The position numbers and the translations under genes are program-made. A stretch of DNA of 64,000 nt, taken from NCBI GenBank assembly GCA_016713985.1, contig JADJOD010000017.1, forward strand, positions 50,001 to 114,000, read 5' to 3'. Shown piece after piece: positions 22,345-29,814 of this stretch (position 1 is its first letter; the number at the start of each line of letters is the position of its first letter). The notes beneath the pieces are model-generated. The model did no database searches. It saw nothing but the letters and a program-made list of their open reading frames with translations, and was not told the origin of the DNA. This DNA comes from Lewinellaceae bacterium (GTDB lineage Bacteria > Bacteroidota > Bacteroidia > Chitinophagales > Saprospiraceae).

Positions 22345-23718
22345 TTAAATTCGTTCGAAATACCGCCGCCGCTCCCAATCCGTCACGGCGCGGTTGGCTG
22401 CCTCCTGTTCCGTTTTAAAAAAGTGTGCGTAGTGTTCCACAACGGCTTCTCCGAAGGTTTTTTTGGCGAAATCACTGGTTTCGAAGGGTTTAACGGCTTC
22501 TCCCAGGGTGTACGCCACCCTCGGCAAATGCCTCGCCGCATAAATATCGCCCTGAAAACACTCGGGCGGCTCTGTTTTGTTCTGAATACCATCCAGCCCT
22601 GACGCCAGCGAAGCGGCAAAACCTAAGTAGGGATTGCAATCGGCCCCGGGAATGCGGCATTCGATGCGCAGGCTTTGTCCGTGCCCGACCACCCGGAAAC
22701 CCGCCGTTCGGTTGTCGTAACTCCAGGCCAAACGGGTCGGCGCCCAGGAAGCGTCCACAAAACGTTTGTAGGAATTGACGGTAGGCGCGTAAAACGGCAT
22801 CACATCGGGCACGCGCGCGATCCAGCCGCCCAAAAACCAGCGGAACAGGTCGGAACATCCCTGCACGGGGCCAAAAGTTTTGGGTCCGGCAAACACGTTC
22901 CGGCCGTTTTCCCAAAGGCTGATGTGCAGGTGGCAACTCGACCCGGCCTGGTCAGCGGCAAATTTCGCCATAAACGTAACCGACATACCCATCGAATCGG
23001 CCAGTTCCTTCAGGCATTGTTTGTACACCACGTGCCGGTCGGCCATGTCGAGCACTTCGGCGTACCGCACGTTGAGTTCGTGTTGCCCCAGACCCCATTC
23101 GCCTTTGGAGTTTTCGACCGGTATACCCGAGTTTTTGAGGTGCCGCCTTGCCGCCGCAGTAAAATGTTCGGTGCGGCTGCCCTGCAGGATGTGGTAATCT
23201 TCAAGGTACCAACCCGCCGGCTTCAGGTCCTGAAAATGTTGTACAAATGCCTCGCGGTAACTGTTTTCAAAAACATAATACTCCAGTTCGGATGCCGCCA
23301 TACACTCAAAACCGGCCTTTTTTACGGCTTCCACCTGTCTGCGCAACATGGAGCGCGGGGCTTCCGCCACCGGGCCGTGTGTTTTGTCGTTCACAACGTC
23401 GCAAAGCACCAGCGCGGTTTTATCTAACCAGGTCGCTTCCCGCAGGGTGGACAGATCGGGCACGAGGTGAAAATCGCCGTACCCCAGTTCCCAGTTGGCG
23501 AAGCGGTAGCCGGGTACGGGCTCCATTTCCATATCGGTGGTGAGCAGGTAGTCGCAGCCGTGTGTGCCGCCCGTGGCCGCCTGTTCCACAAAAAATTCCG
23601 CGTCAAAACGTTTGCCCGTCAGCCTTCCGTAGTGGTCGGTGAACGCGACGACGACGGTTTCAATCGCATCGGCGGCGACTTTTTCCTGTAGTTGGGCGAG
23701 GTTGAGCAGACCTTTCAT
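22345..23718 (-). CDS. Glutamine synthetase-like gamma-glutamyl-amine ligase
   Basis: 457 residues from ATG 23716-23718, the methionine next to the family start and 43 bases after the permease stop. It shows the glutamine synthetase catalytic domain with metal and substrate blocks (ASELEYYVFE, GLGQHELNVRYAE, AGSSCHLHISLWENG, RIECRIPGADCNPYLGFAASLASGLDGI). It resembles PuuA/GlnA3/GlnA4-type enzymes, which join glutamate to amines, rather than housekeeping glutamine synthetase. Flanked by an ethanolamine-type permease, an SDR, an aldehyde dehydrogenase and an amidotransferase, it probably forms gamma-glutamyl-ethanolamide. Polyamines or monoamines remain possible substrates. Confidence 0.85.
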   Translation of the reverse strand: MKGLLNLAQLQEKVAADAIETVVVAFTDHYGRLTGKRFDAEFFVEQAATGGTHGCDYLLTTDMEMEPVPGYRFANWELGYGDFHLVPDLSTLREATWLDKTALVLCDVVNDKTHGPVAEAPRSMLRRQVEAVKKAGFECMAASELEYYVFENSYREAFVQHFQDLKPAGWYLEDYHILQGSRTEHFTAAARRHLKNSGIPVENSKGEWGLGQHELNVRYAEVLDMADRHVVYKQCLKELADSMGMSVTFMAKFAADQAGSSCHLHISLWENGRNVFAGPKTFGPVQGCSDLFRWFLGGWIARVPDVMPFYAPTVNSYKRFVDASWAPTRLAWSYDNRTAGFRVVGHGQSLRIECRIPGADCNPYLGFAASLASGLDGIQNKTEPPECFQGDIYAARHLPRVAYTLGEAVKPFETSDFAKKTFGEAVVEHYAHFFKTEQEAANRAVTDWERRRYFERI

Positions 23719-23761
23719 ATCGGTATTTTGGCCGCCAAAGTAAAACGATTTTGAAGAAGTA

Positions 23762-25080
23762 TCAACCTTTATACCGCACCCGAAACCAGGCATACGCCAC
23801 CGCCAGCAGCGCAAAATAGATGCCGGTCAACAAGGGGTTGTACACCGCAATGGCCAAAAAAGCCACGCCGGAAATCCCCAAAGCCGTGAGCGGGAACCAG
23901 GGGTACAAGGGCACCCGAAACGGCCGTTCGAGTTCCGGCTCCTGTTTTCGCAGCCGGATCAGCGCCACCATCGAGATCATGTACAGGGTCAGGGCGCCGA
24001 GGCAGGCGATGGTGATGATCTCCGCCGTTTTTCCCGTCAGCAAAGCGGCAATACCGATCAACATGTTGATCACCAGCGCATTTGCAGGGGTTTAAAACGC
24101 GGATGCACCTTGCCCAGACCCGCCGGCGCAAAACCCACCCGCCCGAATTCGAAGGTGGCCCTGCCCGCCGCCAGGATGATGCCGTGAAACGAGGCGACTA
24201 AGCCGAACAGCGCGATAAAAGTGACTAATTGGTAAAAAATATGCCCCTGCCCCAGGGCGTATGCGAGGGCCAGCGGCAGCGGCGAATCGGACGGCAGGGC
24301 GCCCGCCTCCGGGTAAACAACCGTTTCCCAACCCGCCACCCCCACGGACGCGATAAACGTGAGCACACAAAGCGCCACTAAGGTCAGGATCGCCGAGCCG
24401 AACCCGATCAGGACGTTTCGCTGCGGATGAATGGTTTCTTCCGCCACGTTGGCCACGCCTTCGATGCCGAGAAAAAACCAGATGGCAAAAGGAAGCGCGG
24501 CAAATGCGCCGGTCCAGCCGTTGGGCAGGGCGTTTTGTGCCAGGTGTGCCGTTTTGAACACCGGCAAGGTTGTTCCGGCAAAAATCAGCAGCCCCAGAAT
24601 AGCCACCACCGTGATGATCAGTTCAAAAGACGCGGCGGCTCGTACGCCGTAAATATTCAGTCCCGTAAAAATCACGTAAGAAAAAATGGCGATGACCGGT
24701 ACCGGCGCCGCCGGTATAAAAATATTCAGGTAAGCCCCGATGGCGAAAGCGATGGCGGGCGGCGCAAAAATAAACTCGATGTTTTGCGCCATACCCCCGA
24801 GGAAACCCCACTGCCTGCCCAGCGCCCGCACGGCGTAGTCGAACGCGCCCCCGGCTTTCGGGATGGCGCAAGCCAGTTCGGTATAACTGAACGTAAAAGT
24901 GACGTACAGGATGATGATAAAAAACGTGGCCACGGCCAGCCCCAAAGTGCCGCCTTTTTCCAGACCGAGGTTCCAGCCGAAATACATGCCGGAGATGACG
25001 TACCCGACGCCGAGGCCCCAGAGGAGGAAGGGTCCGAGGGTTTTGTCGAGTTGGGTTTCGTTTTGATTGGAGGGTGTCAT
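23762..25080 (-). CDS. APC family permease, ethanolamine permease type; one frameshift
   Basis: Full extent 439 residues from ATG 25078-25080 (MTPSNQNETQLDKTLG). The sequence closely follows the ethanolamine permease family as I know it: LLWGLGVGYVISGMYFGWN, IEFIFAPPAIAFAIGAYLN, PFAIWFFLGIEGVANVAEE and FGLVASFHGIILAAGRATF are its hallmark segments. About twelve membrane helices. The frame breaks near the T3/G4 run at 24087-24093. Adding one base gives HPRFKTPANALVINMLIG and continuous sequence to the stop at 23762. It is the first gene of the five-gene set running to 19064 and indicates ethanolamine or a related alkanolamine as the imported substrate. Confidence 0.85.
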
Positions 25081-25208
25081 GGTTGGAGCGGTGCGCGTGG
25101 GGGGCTGTTGACTTTTGCGAGGTAAAAGTAGGCGTTTGATGCGACTTAAGGTTTTTTGAGGTGTCGTCTGCCGAGGCACGAGGCAGGCGCATCTCAAAAA
25201 ACGGGCGT

Positions 25209-25265
25209 TGCGAAAATGGAGGTGACACCTCCTCCTGCGTCGGAGATGTCACCTCCATTTTCGCA
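25209..25265. repeat. Long inverted repeat upstream of the permease gene
   Basis: TGCGAAAATGGAGGTGACA... on the left pairs with ...TGTCACCTCCATTTTCGCA on the right, about 23 pairs with one mismatch, around a short GC-rich loop. It lies about 130 bases upstream of the permease start, at the end of the FGE gene cluster. Confidence 0.8.
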
Positions 25266-25468
25266 GCCGGTTGTTAATACAAAGCAAGGGTTAATATAAA
25301 GGACTGATAACGAGGCTCGTCAGGCGGTGACTTTGAGTCCATGTTGTATAATTAAAGTAAGTTATGAATGAAGCGTGTTGTGCATCCAAAAATATACAGG
25401 CCATGTCAAATCGCGTTTTCGGGTGCAGAGCACCCCAATATTTGTAGCAGATTTTTGCGAATTTCGTT

Positions 25469-25541
25469 GGAGGTGCAGCGCACCGGTATATTGGCCGGTT
25501 TTGAGGCGCCCCGCAATTCCGTTTCGGTGCGCTGCACCTCC
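25469..25541. repeat. Inverted repeat GGAGGTGCAGCGCACCG
   Basis: 17-base arms at 25469-25485 and 25525-25541 pair perfectly around a 39-base loop. A related word, GGTGCAGAGCACC, lies at about 25424. No gene overlaps. Confidence 0.75.
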
Positions 25542-25701
25542 CAAAATGGATCGCATCCTTGCTACAAATATTTCGCGGCGATGCCGCTATAACTTTGCTT
25601 ATTCCCCCTTTCGCCGTGCTGCGCTGTCGGGTCGTCCCTCCCCTCCTGCTTGCACTGCTCCCTCTCTTTTGCTCACAGGAAAGCCGGAGTGGACGCCCAT
25701 C

Positions 25702-26442
25702 TCACTGCAGGGACAAAGCGAGGCGGAAGCCGAGATAGTTGACCCGGTAGACCGGCGTGTTGAGGTGGCGATAGGCGGCACGGCAATACCGCGCCGTGCT
25801 GAGCCAACTGCCGCCGCGATTCACGCGGAGCGCGCCCCGCTTCGGCGCATCAACCCATGCCCGGCCATCCTCCGGCGCGCCTTGATAATTATCATGCCAG
25901 TCGTCTTCGCACCATTCCCTTACGTTGCCGCTCATGTCGTGGATGCCCAATTGGTTCGGGTATTTCAATCCGACGGGTTTTGTTTCACTTCCGCTGTTTT
26001 CGCTGAACCAGCCCACGTCTTTCAGCCGGTCGCTGCCTGCGTATTTGTAGCCTTCCGCGTGGTATTTCCCGCCTCGGGCGGCGTATTCCCACTCTGCTTC
26101 CGTCGGCAGGCGGTAGAAATGCCCCGCCGGGCGGGCGGATTCGGTCATCCCGTTCAACTTTTTGATAAATAGTTGCGCACCGTCCCAGGATACCTGCTCC
26201 ACCGGAAGCTCGTCGCCTTGAAAGAGGGAGGGATTTTTCCCGTCCATCACCGCTTTCCACAAGGCCTGAGTCACCGGGTATTTGCCGAGGTAAAAATCGG
26301 AGACGGTCACCCGGTGTTGCGGTTTTTCATCTCCATCCGCTACGGCATCCCCCTCTGGGCTGCCCATGTCGAAGGCGCCGCCTTCGATGAAAAGCATCCA
26401 GAATTCATGGTTGTTGGCGATTTGTTGGTGCGGGTCGGGCAT
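25702..26442 (-). CDS. FGE-sulfatase/C-type-lectin-fold protein, DGR-type variable protein 1
   Basis: 246 residues, no signal peptide. The formylglycine-generating-enzyme-like (SUMF1) fold is clear: MLFIEGGAFDMGSPEGD, YPVTQALWKAVM, PVEQVSWDGAQLFIKKLN, YRLPTEAEWEYAARGG, GIHDMSGNVREWCEDDW, RGGSW and a closing LGFRLA. True FGE has two catalytic cysteines near the C-terminus. Here only one (ARYCRAAYR) has a counterpart, so sulfatase activation is unlikely. This fold is the classic target of diversity-generating retroelements, and the last 45 residues differ from the two paralogues in the pattern described for the variable region. Third and last gene of a tandem triplication at about 1.06-1.09 kb spacing, downstream of a ROCO GTPase gene. 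I infer a ligand-binding role. Confidence 0.88.
   Translation of the reverse strand: MPDPHQQIANNHEFWMLFIEGGAFDMGSPEGDAVADGDEKPQHRVTVSDFYLGKYPVTQALWKAVMDGKNPSLFQGDELPVEQVSWDGAQLFIKKLNGMTESARPAGHFYRLPTEAEWEYAARGGKYHAEGYKYAGSDRLKDVGWFSENSGSETKPVGLKYPNQLGIHDMSGNVREWCEDDWHDNYQGAPEDGRAWVDAPKRGALRVNRGGSWLSTARYCRAAYRHLNTPVYRVNYLGFRLALSLQ
25735..25833 (-). other. DGR-type variable region 1 (VR)
   Basis: 99 bases encoding residues from ALRVN to the Tyr before LGFRLA. Aligned by codon with the copies at 26822-26921 and 27880-27978, about 28 columns vary. About 26 of those are first or second codon positions, and all but two can be explained by an adenine in a shared template (AAC, AAT, ACG, GAC type codons). 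The two exceptions are synonymous C/T third positions. Codons in between (GGC GGC, TGG, TGC CGT, CGG GTC) are fixed. That is the recognised signature of adenine-directed retrohoming. No template repeat is in the window. Confidence 0.82.
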
Positions 26443-26500
26443 GGTTTAATATTTGTGTTGACGGTTTTTGCCGGTTTATTGGTTTTTCAATTGATTGTAC

Positions 26501-26565
26501 CCCGGAAGTCCGTTCCGGGGAGGTTTGGCAGGCAGCCCGTGCGCGCGCCGGAACGGACTTCCGGG
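26501..26565. repeat. Inverted repeat CCCGGAAGTCCGTTCCGG, copy 1
   Basis: 18-base perfect arms at 26501-26518 and 26548-26565 around a 29-base loop. An almost identical copy lies at 27589-27653, and related GGAACGGGCTTCCGGGG words occur near 26730. It is part of the duplicated spacer between the FGE-like genes. Confidence 0.85.
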
Positions 26566-26607
26566 ATACTCTTTTTGTGGCGTGAAAGTAGGTGTTTGAT
26601 GTGACTT

Positions 26608-26691
26608 AGGTGTGGCATGAATTTAACCGCTTTTTTTATAGTTTTTCCGTTGAAAAACTATAAAAAAAGCGGTTAAATTCATGCCACACCT
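26608..26691. repeat. 84-base palindrome with perfect 39-base arms, copy 1
   Basis: Arms 26608-26646 and 26653-26691 are perfectly complementary and leave a 6-base loop CCGTTG. The related element at 27696-27775 has the loop in the opposite orientation (CAACGG). Placed downstream of FGE gene 1's promoter side and after the stop of FGE gene 2, it could serve as a terminator, but the length suggests a mobile or invertible hairpin element. Confidence 0.88.
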
Positions 26692-26788
26692 GCGCTGTTG
26701 ATTATCTCGTTATTTCCGGGCAGGCCTCCCCGGAACGGGCTTCCGGGGTACCTTTTGCTCACAGGAAAGCCGGAGTGGAGCGCCCATC

Positions 26789-27530
26789 TCACTGCAGGGA
26801 CAAAGCGAGGCGGAAGCCGAGATAGCCGACCCGGTAGCCCGGCGTGAAGTTGGTCGCGATAGGCAGCACGGCAATCCCGCGCCGCGTTGTGCCAACCGCC
26901 GCCGCGAAACACGCGGTACGTGCCCCGCTTCGGCGAATCCAACCATGCCTGGCCGTCCTCCGGCGCGCCTTGATAATTATCATGCCAGTCGTCTTCACAC
27001 CACTCCCAAACGTTACCGCTCATGTCGTGGATGCCCAATTGGTTCGGGTATTTCAATCCGACGGGTTTTGTTTCACTTCCGCTGTTTTCGCTGAACCAGC
27101 CCACGTCTTTCAGCCGATCACTGCCTGCGTATTTATAGCCTTCCGCGTGGTATTTCCCGCCTCGGGCGGCGTATTCCCACTCTGCTTCCGTCGGCAGGCG
27201 GTAGAAATGCCCCGCCGGGCGGGCGGATTCGGTCATCCCGTTCAACTTTTTGATAAATAGTTGCGCATCATCCCAGGATACCTGCTCCACCGGAAGGTCG
27301 TCGCCTTGAAAGCGGGATGGATTTTTCCCGTCCATCACCGCTTTCCACAAGGCCTGGGTTACCGGGTATTTGCCGATATAATAATCGCCGACCCTCACCC
27401 GGTGTTGCGGTTTTTCATCTCCATCCGCTTCGGCATCCCCCTCTGGGCTACCCATGTCGAAGGCGCCGCCTTCGATGAAAAGCATCCAGAATTCATGGTT
27501 GTTGGCGATTTGTTGGTGTGGGTCGGGCAT
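26789..27530 (-). CDS. FGE-sulfatase/C-type-lectin-fold protein, DGR-type variable protein 2; frameshift in the variable region
   Basis: Intended length 246 residues, ending at TGA 26789-26791 in the same LGFRLALSLQ as its paralogues. The first 200 residues are almost the same as in protein 1 (MPDPHQQIANNHEFWMLFIEGG). One extra base in the GG at 26852-26853, inside the variable region, throws the frame; read as it stands the protein runs on to 26679 with an unrelated tail. Removing it gives CRAAYRDNFTPGYRVGYLGFRLA. The extra base may be a sequencing error or a true inactivating event. Same fold, context and inferred role as protein 1; the paralogue pattern GGGWHNAARDC differs from GGSWLSTARYC at exactly the variable positions. 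Confidence 0.85.
26822..26921 (-). other. DGR-type variable region 2 (VR)
   Basis: 100 bases (one more than the other two copies) encoding TYRVF to the Tyr before LGFRLA. Variable codons here include TAC, TTT, CAC, AAC, GAT, GGC where the other copies have different first and second bases but the same last base. See variable region 1 for the alignment argument. Confidence 0.8.
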
Positions 27531-27588
27531 GGTTTAATATTTGTGTTGACGGTTTTTACCGGTTCATTGGTTTTTCAATTGATGGTAC

Positions 27589-27653
27589 CCCGGAAGTCCG
27601 TTCCGGGGAGGTTTGGCAGGCAGCCCGTGCGCGCGCCGGAACGGACTTCCGGG
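27589..27653. repeat. Inverted repeat CCCGGAAGTCCGTTCCGG, copy 2
   Basis: Same 18-base arms (27589-27606 and 27636-27653) and loop as at 26501-26565. It shows that the spacer was duplicated together with the gene. Confidence 0.85.
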
Positions 27654-27695
27654 ATACTCTTTTTGTGGCGTGAAAGTAGGTGTTTGATGTGACTT

Positions 27696-27775
27696 AGGTG
27701 TGGCATGAATTTAACCGCTTTTTTTATAGTTTTTCAACGGAAAAACTATAAAAAAAAGCAGTTAAATCATGCCCC
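27696..27775. repeat. Palindrome copy 2, loop inverted and right arm decayed
   Basis: The left arm 27696-27734 is identical to that of copy 1 (26608-26646). The loop at 27735-27740 is CAACGG, the reverse complement of copy 1's CCGTTG. The right arm has an extra A, a G-to-A change, a lost T and a truncated end. Confidence 0.85.
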
Positions 27776-27846
27776 GCGTTCGGGCAGGCCTCCCGGAACG
27801 GGCTCGGGTACTTTTGCTCACAGGAAAGCCGGAGTGGACGCCCATC

Positions 27847-28581
27847 TCACTGCAGGGACAAAGCGAGGCGGAAGCCGAGATCGTTGACCCGGCCGGCCGG
27901 CGAGAGGTGGTGGCGAAAGGCGGCACGGCAATACAGCGCCGTGAAGGCCCAACTGCCGCCGCGAAGCACACGGTACGCGCCCCGCTTCGGCGTATCCACC
28001 CATGCCCGGCCATCCTCCGGCGCGCCTTGATAATTATCATGCCAGTCATCTTCACACCACTCCCATACATTGCCGCTCATGTCGTGTATCCCCAACTGAT
28101 TCGGGTATTTCAATCCGACGGGTTTTGTTTCACTTCCGCTGTTTTCTGTGAACCAGCCCACGTCTTTCAGCCGGTCGCTGCCCGCGTATTTGTAACCTTC
28201 CGCGTGGTATTTGCCGCCGCGGGCGGCGAATTCCCACTCCGCTTCCGTCGGCAGGCGGTAGAAATGATTCGCCGGTCGACCGAATTTTGTCATCACGTTC
28301 AACTTTTCGATAAATAGTTGTGCGTCATCCCAGGATACCTGCTCCACCGGAAGGTCGTCGCCTTGAAAGCGGGAGGGATTTTCGCCGTTCATCACCGCTT
28401 TCCACAAGGCCTGGGTCACCGGGTATTTGCCGATGTAAAAAACCGTGACAGCCACTTGATGCACAGGCCAGCAGCCGTCCCAGAGGTCCTTATGCTCATC
28501 GCCCATGACAAAAGAACCTCCTTCAACTGGGAGCATCAAAAGTTCGTGGCTACTAACAATTTCTTTATAGTGCGCGTGCAT
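27847..28581 (-). CDS. FGE-sulfatase/C-type-lectin-fold protein, DGR-type variable protein 3
   Basis: 244 residues, intact. The N-terminal 55 residues (MHAHYKEIVSSHELLMLPVEGGSFVMGDEHKD) diverge from proteins 1 and 2, while residues from GKYPVTQALWKAVM onward are very similar. The variable end reads AYRVLRGGSWAFTALYCRAAFRHHLSPAGRVNDLGFRLA, against ALRVNRGGSWLSTARYC in protein 1. As in its paralogues only one FGE-type cysteine is present, so a binding rather than catalytic role is inferred. It is the closest of the three to the ROCO gene pair, 124 bases downstream of the 28706 stop and on the same strand. It may be the ancestral copy, with proteins 1 and 2 the younger duplicates. Confidence 0.88.
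   Translation of the reverse strand: MHAHYKEIVSSHELLMLPVEGGSFVMGDEHKDLWDGCWPVHQVAVTVFYIGKYPVTQALWKAVMNGENPSRFQGDDLPVEQVSWDDAQLFIEKLNVMTKFGRPANHFYRLPTEAEWEFAARGGKYHAEGYKYAGSDRLKDVGWFTENSGSETKPVGLKYPNQLGIHDMSGNVWEWCEDDWHDNYQGAPEDGRAWVDTPKRGAYRVLRGGSWAFTALYCRAAFRHHLSPAGRVNDLGFRLALSLQ
27880..27978 (-). other. DGR-type variable region 3 (VR)
   Basis: 99 bases encoding AYRVL to the Asp before LGFRLA. It differs from copy 1 at many first and second codon positions (CTC/TAC, AAT/CTT, CTC/GCC, AGC/TTC, TAC/GGC, TAT/GAT) with third bases kept. Shares the fixed sequence after it, through the stop codon and about 30 bases further, with copies 1 and 2. Confidence 0.82.
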
Positions 28582-28705
28582 ATCATTTTAAGTTTGAGTA
28601 AATATATCAGCCGGTGTGTAGAAAAGCCTTGTCATTCCTTGCGGCAATCCACTGGCTATTTGGGGATGTTATCTTAATTATCAATTGAGGCAATGAAAGA
28701 TTATC

Positions 28706-29811
28706 TCAAGAATATACGCCCCTTTTAAAGTCTTCCACAATCTGCTCCAGAATTGCTTTTAAGTCCCAAGATATTTCCTTTTCAAAGACAATGTTTGGTA
28801 TTGCAGTATTATCTGTAAGAAGTTTTGGTAATAATGCCCAGGTAATCTTGAACTTGCCTTTCACATCTGCATTTGTTTTCAAAGTTTTAATTACATTCTG
28901 ATAATTCACGCTGGTAGCCAATTCTGCATTGTGTAATGCAAGCTTAGAAAGCTGAACTTGAATTTGGTCAAGATATCTTTTAATTTTGTCTTCGTTGAGG
29001 TGTTTTTGCTCTAATTGTTTCAGAATACTTTGGTTTGATTCAATTATTCGACAGATTTCTTTATTTAATGTGAGTAGCGTATCGATCTTTTCTTCAGTTT
29101 TTTCAAATCCTTCTCGAATTTGCTCTATAGTAACATGCTGGTTTTGCAGGACTATTCCAATTTTTGCACCAACGTTTTCATTATTACGGTCACGCATTAT
29201 AAAATCTTTTATTTCCTTTTTTAGACCATCAGGTCCTTTTAGTATGTTAGTTAAAGAAATATATTCAATATCTATCTGAGTACACAATAGCGGATGGCAT
29301 TCTTTTTTTATATTTTGATAAAACAACTCCTTACCAAGGGCGTGTACCGAAACCGATGTAAATGATTCAAAATTGTAAAATACTCTTTCTGCAAAATGAT
29401 ACCATAAATCGTGAGCACTTTGAACCTTATCTCTTTGGATGCAAGAAAGGATTATTGGCAGGTCAATAGAAACTTGCACCTTCGAGGTTTGATATAAATA
29501 GCAGTCTATTTGTTTTTTTCGAATTGAATGTATAACTTCTTCTTTTGAAGATATTATCAACACTTGCTTATTCAACCCATGAGAGAGCCCTAATTTGTAA
29601 AATACTTTCCAATTATCTTCATTGAAATCGCCGTATTCAATATTAATTACAATTAAGTTGTATTCTGAAAGACGGTCTTTTATCTCATTCAATTTAACAT
29701 TATCTGATTGAATACACATAAGACTATAATTGTCTTTTCCTCATCGGAGAGCCATTTAAATGGATGATAGAAGGCATCAATTTCATTTAGAGTGACAAGA
29801 AGGCATTTCAT
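28706..29811 (-). CDS. Unknown protein, partner of the ROCO gene; frameshift near the N-terminus
   Basis: About 368 residues if read from ATG 29809-29811 (MKCLLVTLNEIDAFYHPFKW). The frame breaks at 29719-29722, where one base seems missing, and the uninterrupted part begins at 29719. I do not recognise a family with confidence. The segment VINIEYGDFNEDNWKVFYKLGLSHGLNKQVLIIS resembles the N-x-x-V-F-Y-x-L-G-x-x-H-x-x-x-K stretch of TIR-like and related nucleotide-binding signalling domains. A long helical, probably coiled-coil region follows (IEQIREGFEKTEEKIDTLLTLNKEICRIIES). The start lies 3 bases after the inferred end of the ROCO frame, so the two are almost certainly one operon. The DNA is visibly AT-rich compared with the genes to either side. 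Confidence 0.6.
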
Positions 29812-29814
29812 TTT

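Larger units (their letters stand above)
25081..25701. other. Intergenic region with several inverted repeats, no gene seen
   Basis: About 620 bases between the permease start and the first FGE-like gene. It should hold the permease promoter. It contains the hairpins at 25209-25265 and 25469-25541 and GGTGCAGMGCACC-type words (25415-25545) that look like dispersed repeats. Open frames here on the plus strand run on into the antisense of the FGE gene and are not credible. Confidence 0.6.

Noticed and set aside
25375..26172. 265-residue plus-strand protein
   Set aside because: Mostly the antisense of FGE gene 1 plus intergenic repeats; similar shadows exist opposite the other two FGE genes.
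25702..28581. Functional sulfatase-maturing enzymes
   Set aside because: Only one of the two FGE active-site cysteines has a counterpart, the C-terminus is hypervariable, and no sulfatase gene is nearby.
28706..29719. DGR reverse transcriptase next to the variable genes
   Set aside because: No YxDD-type or other reverse transcriptase motif; the sequence is helical and TIR-like-patterned instead.
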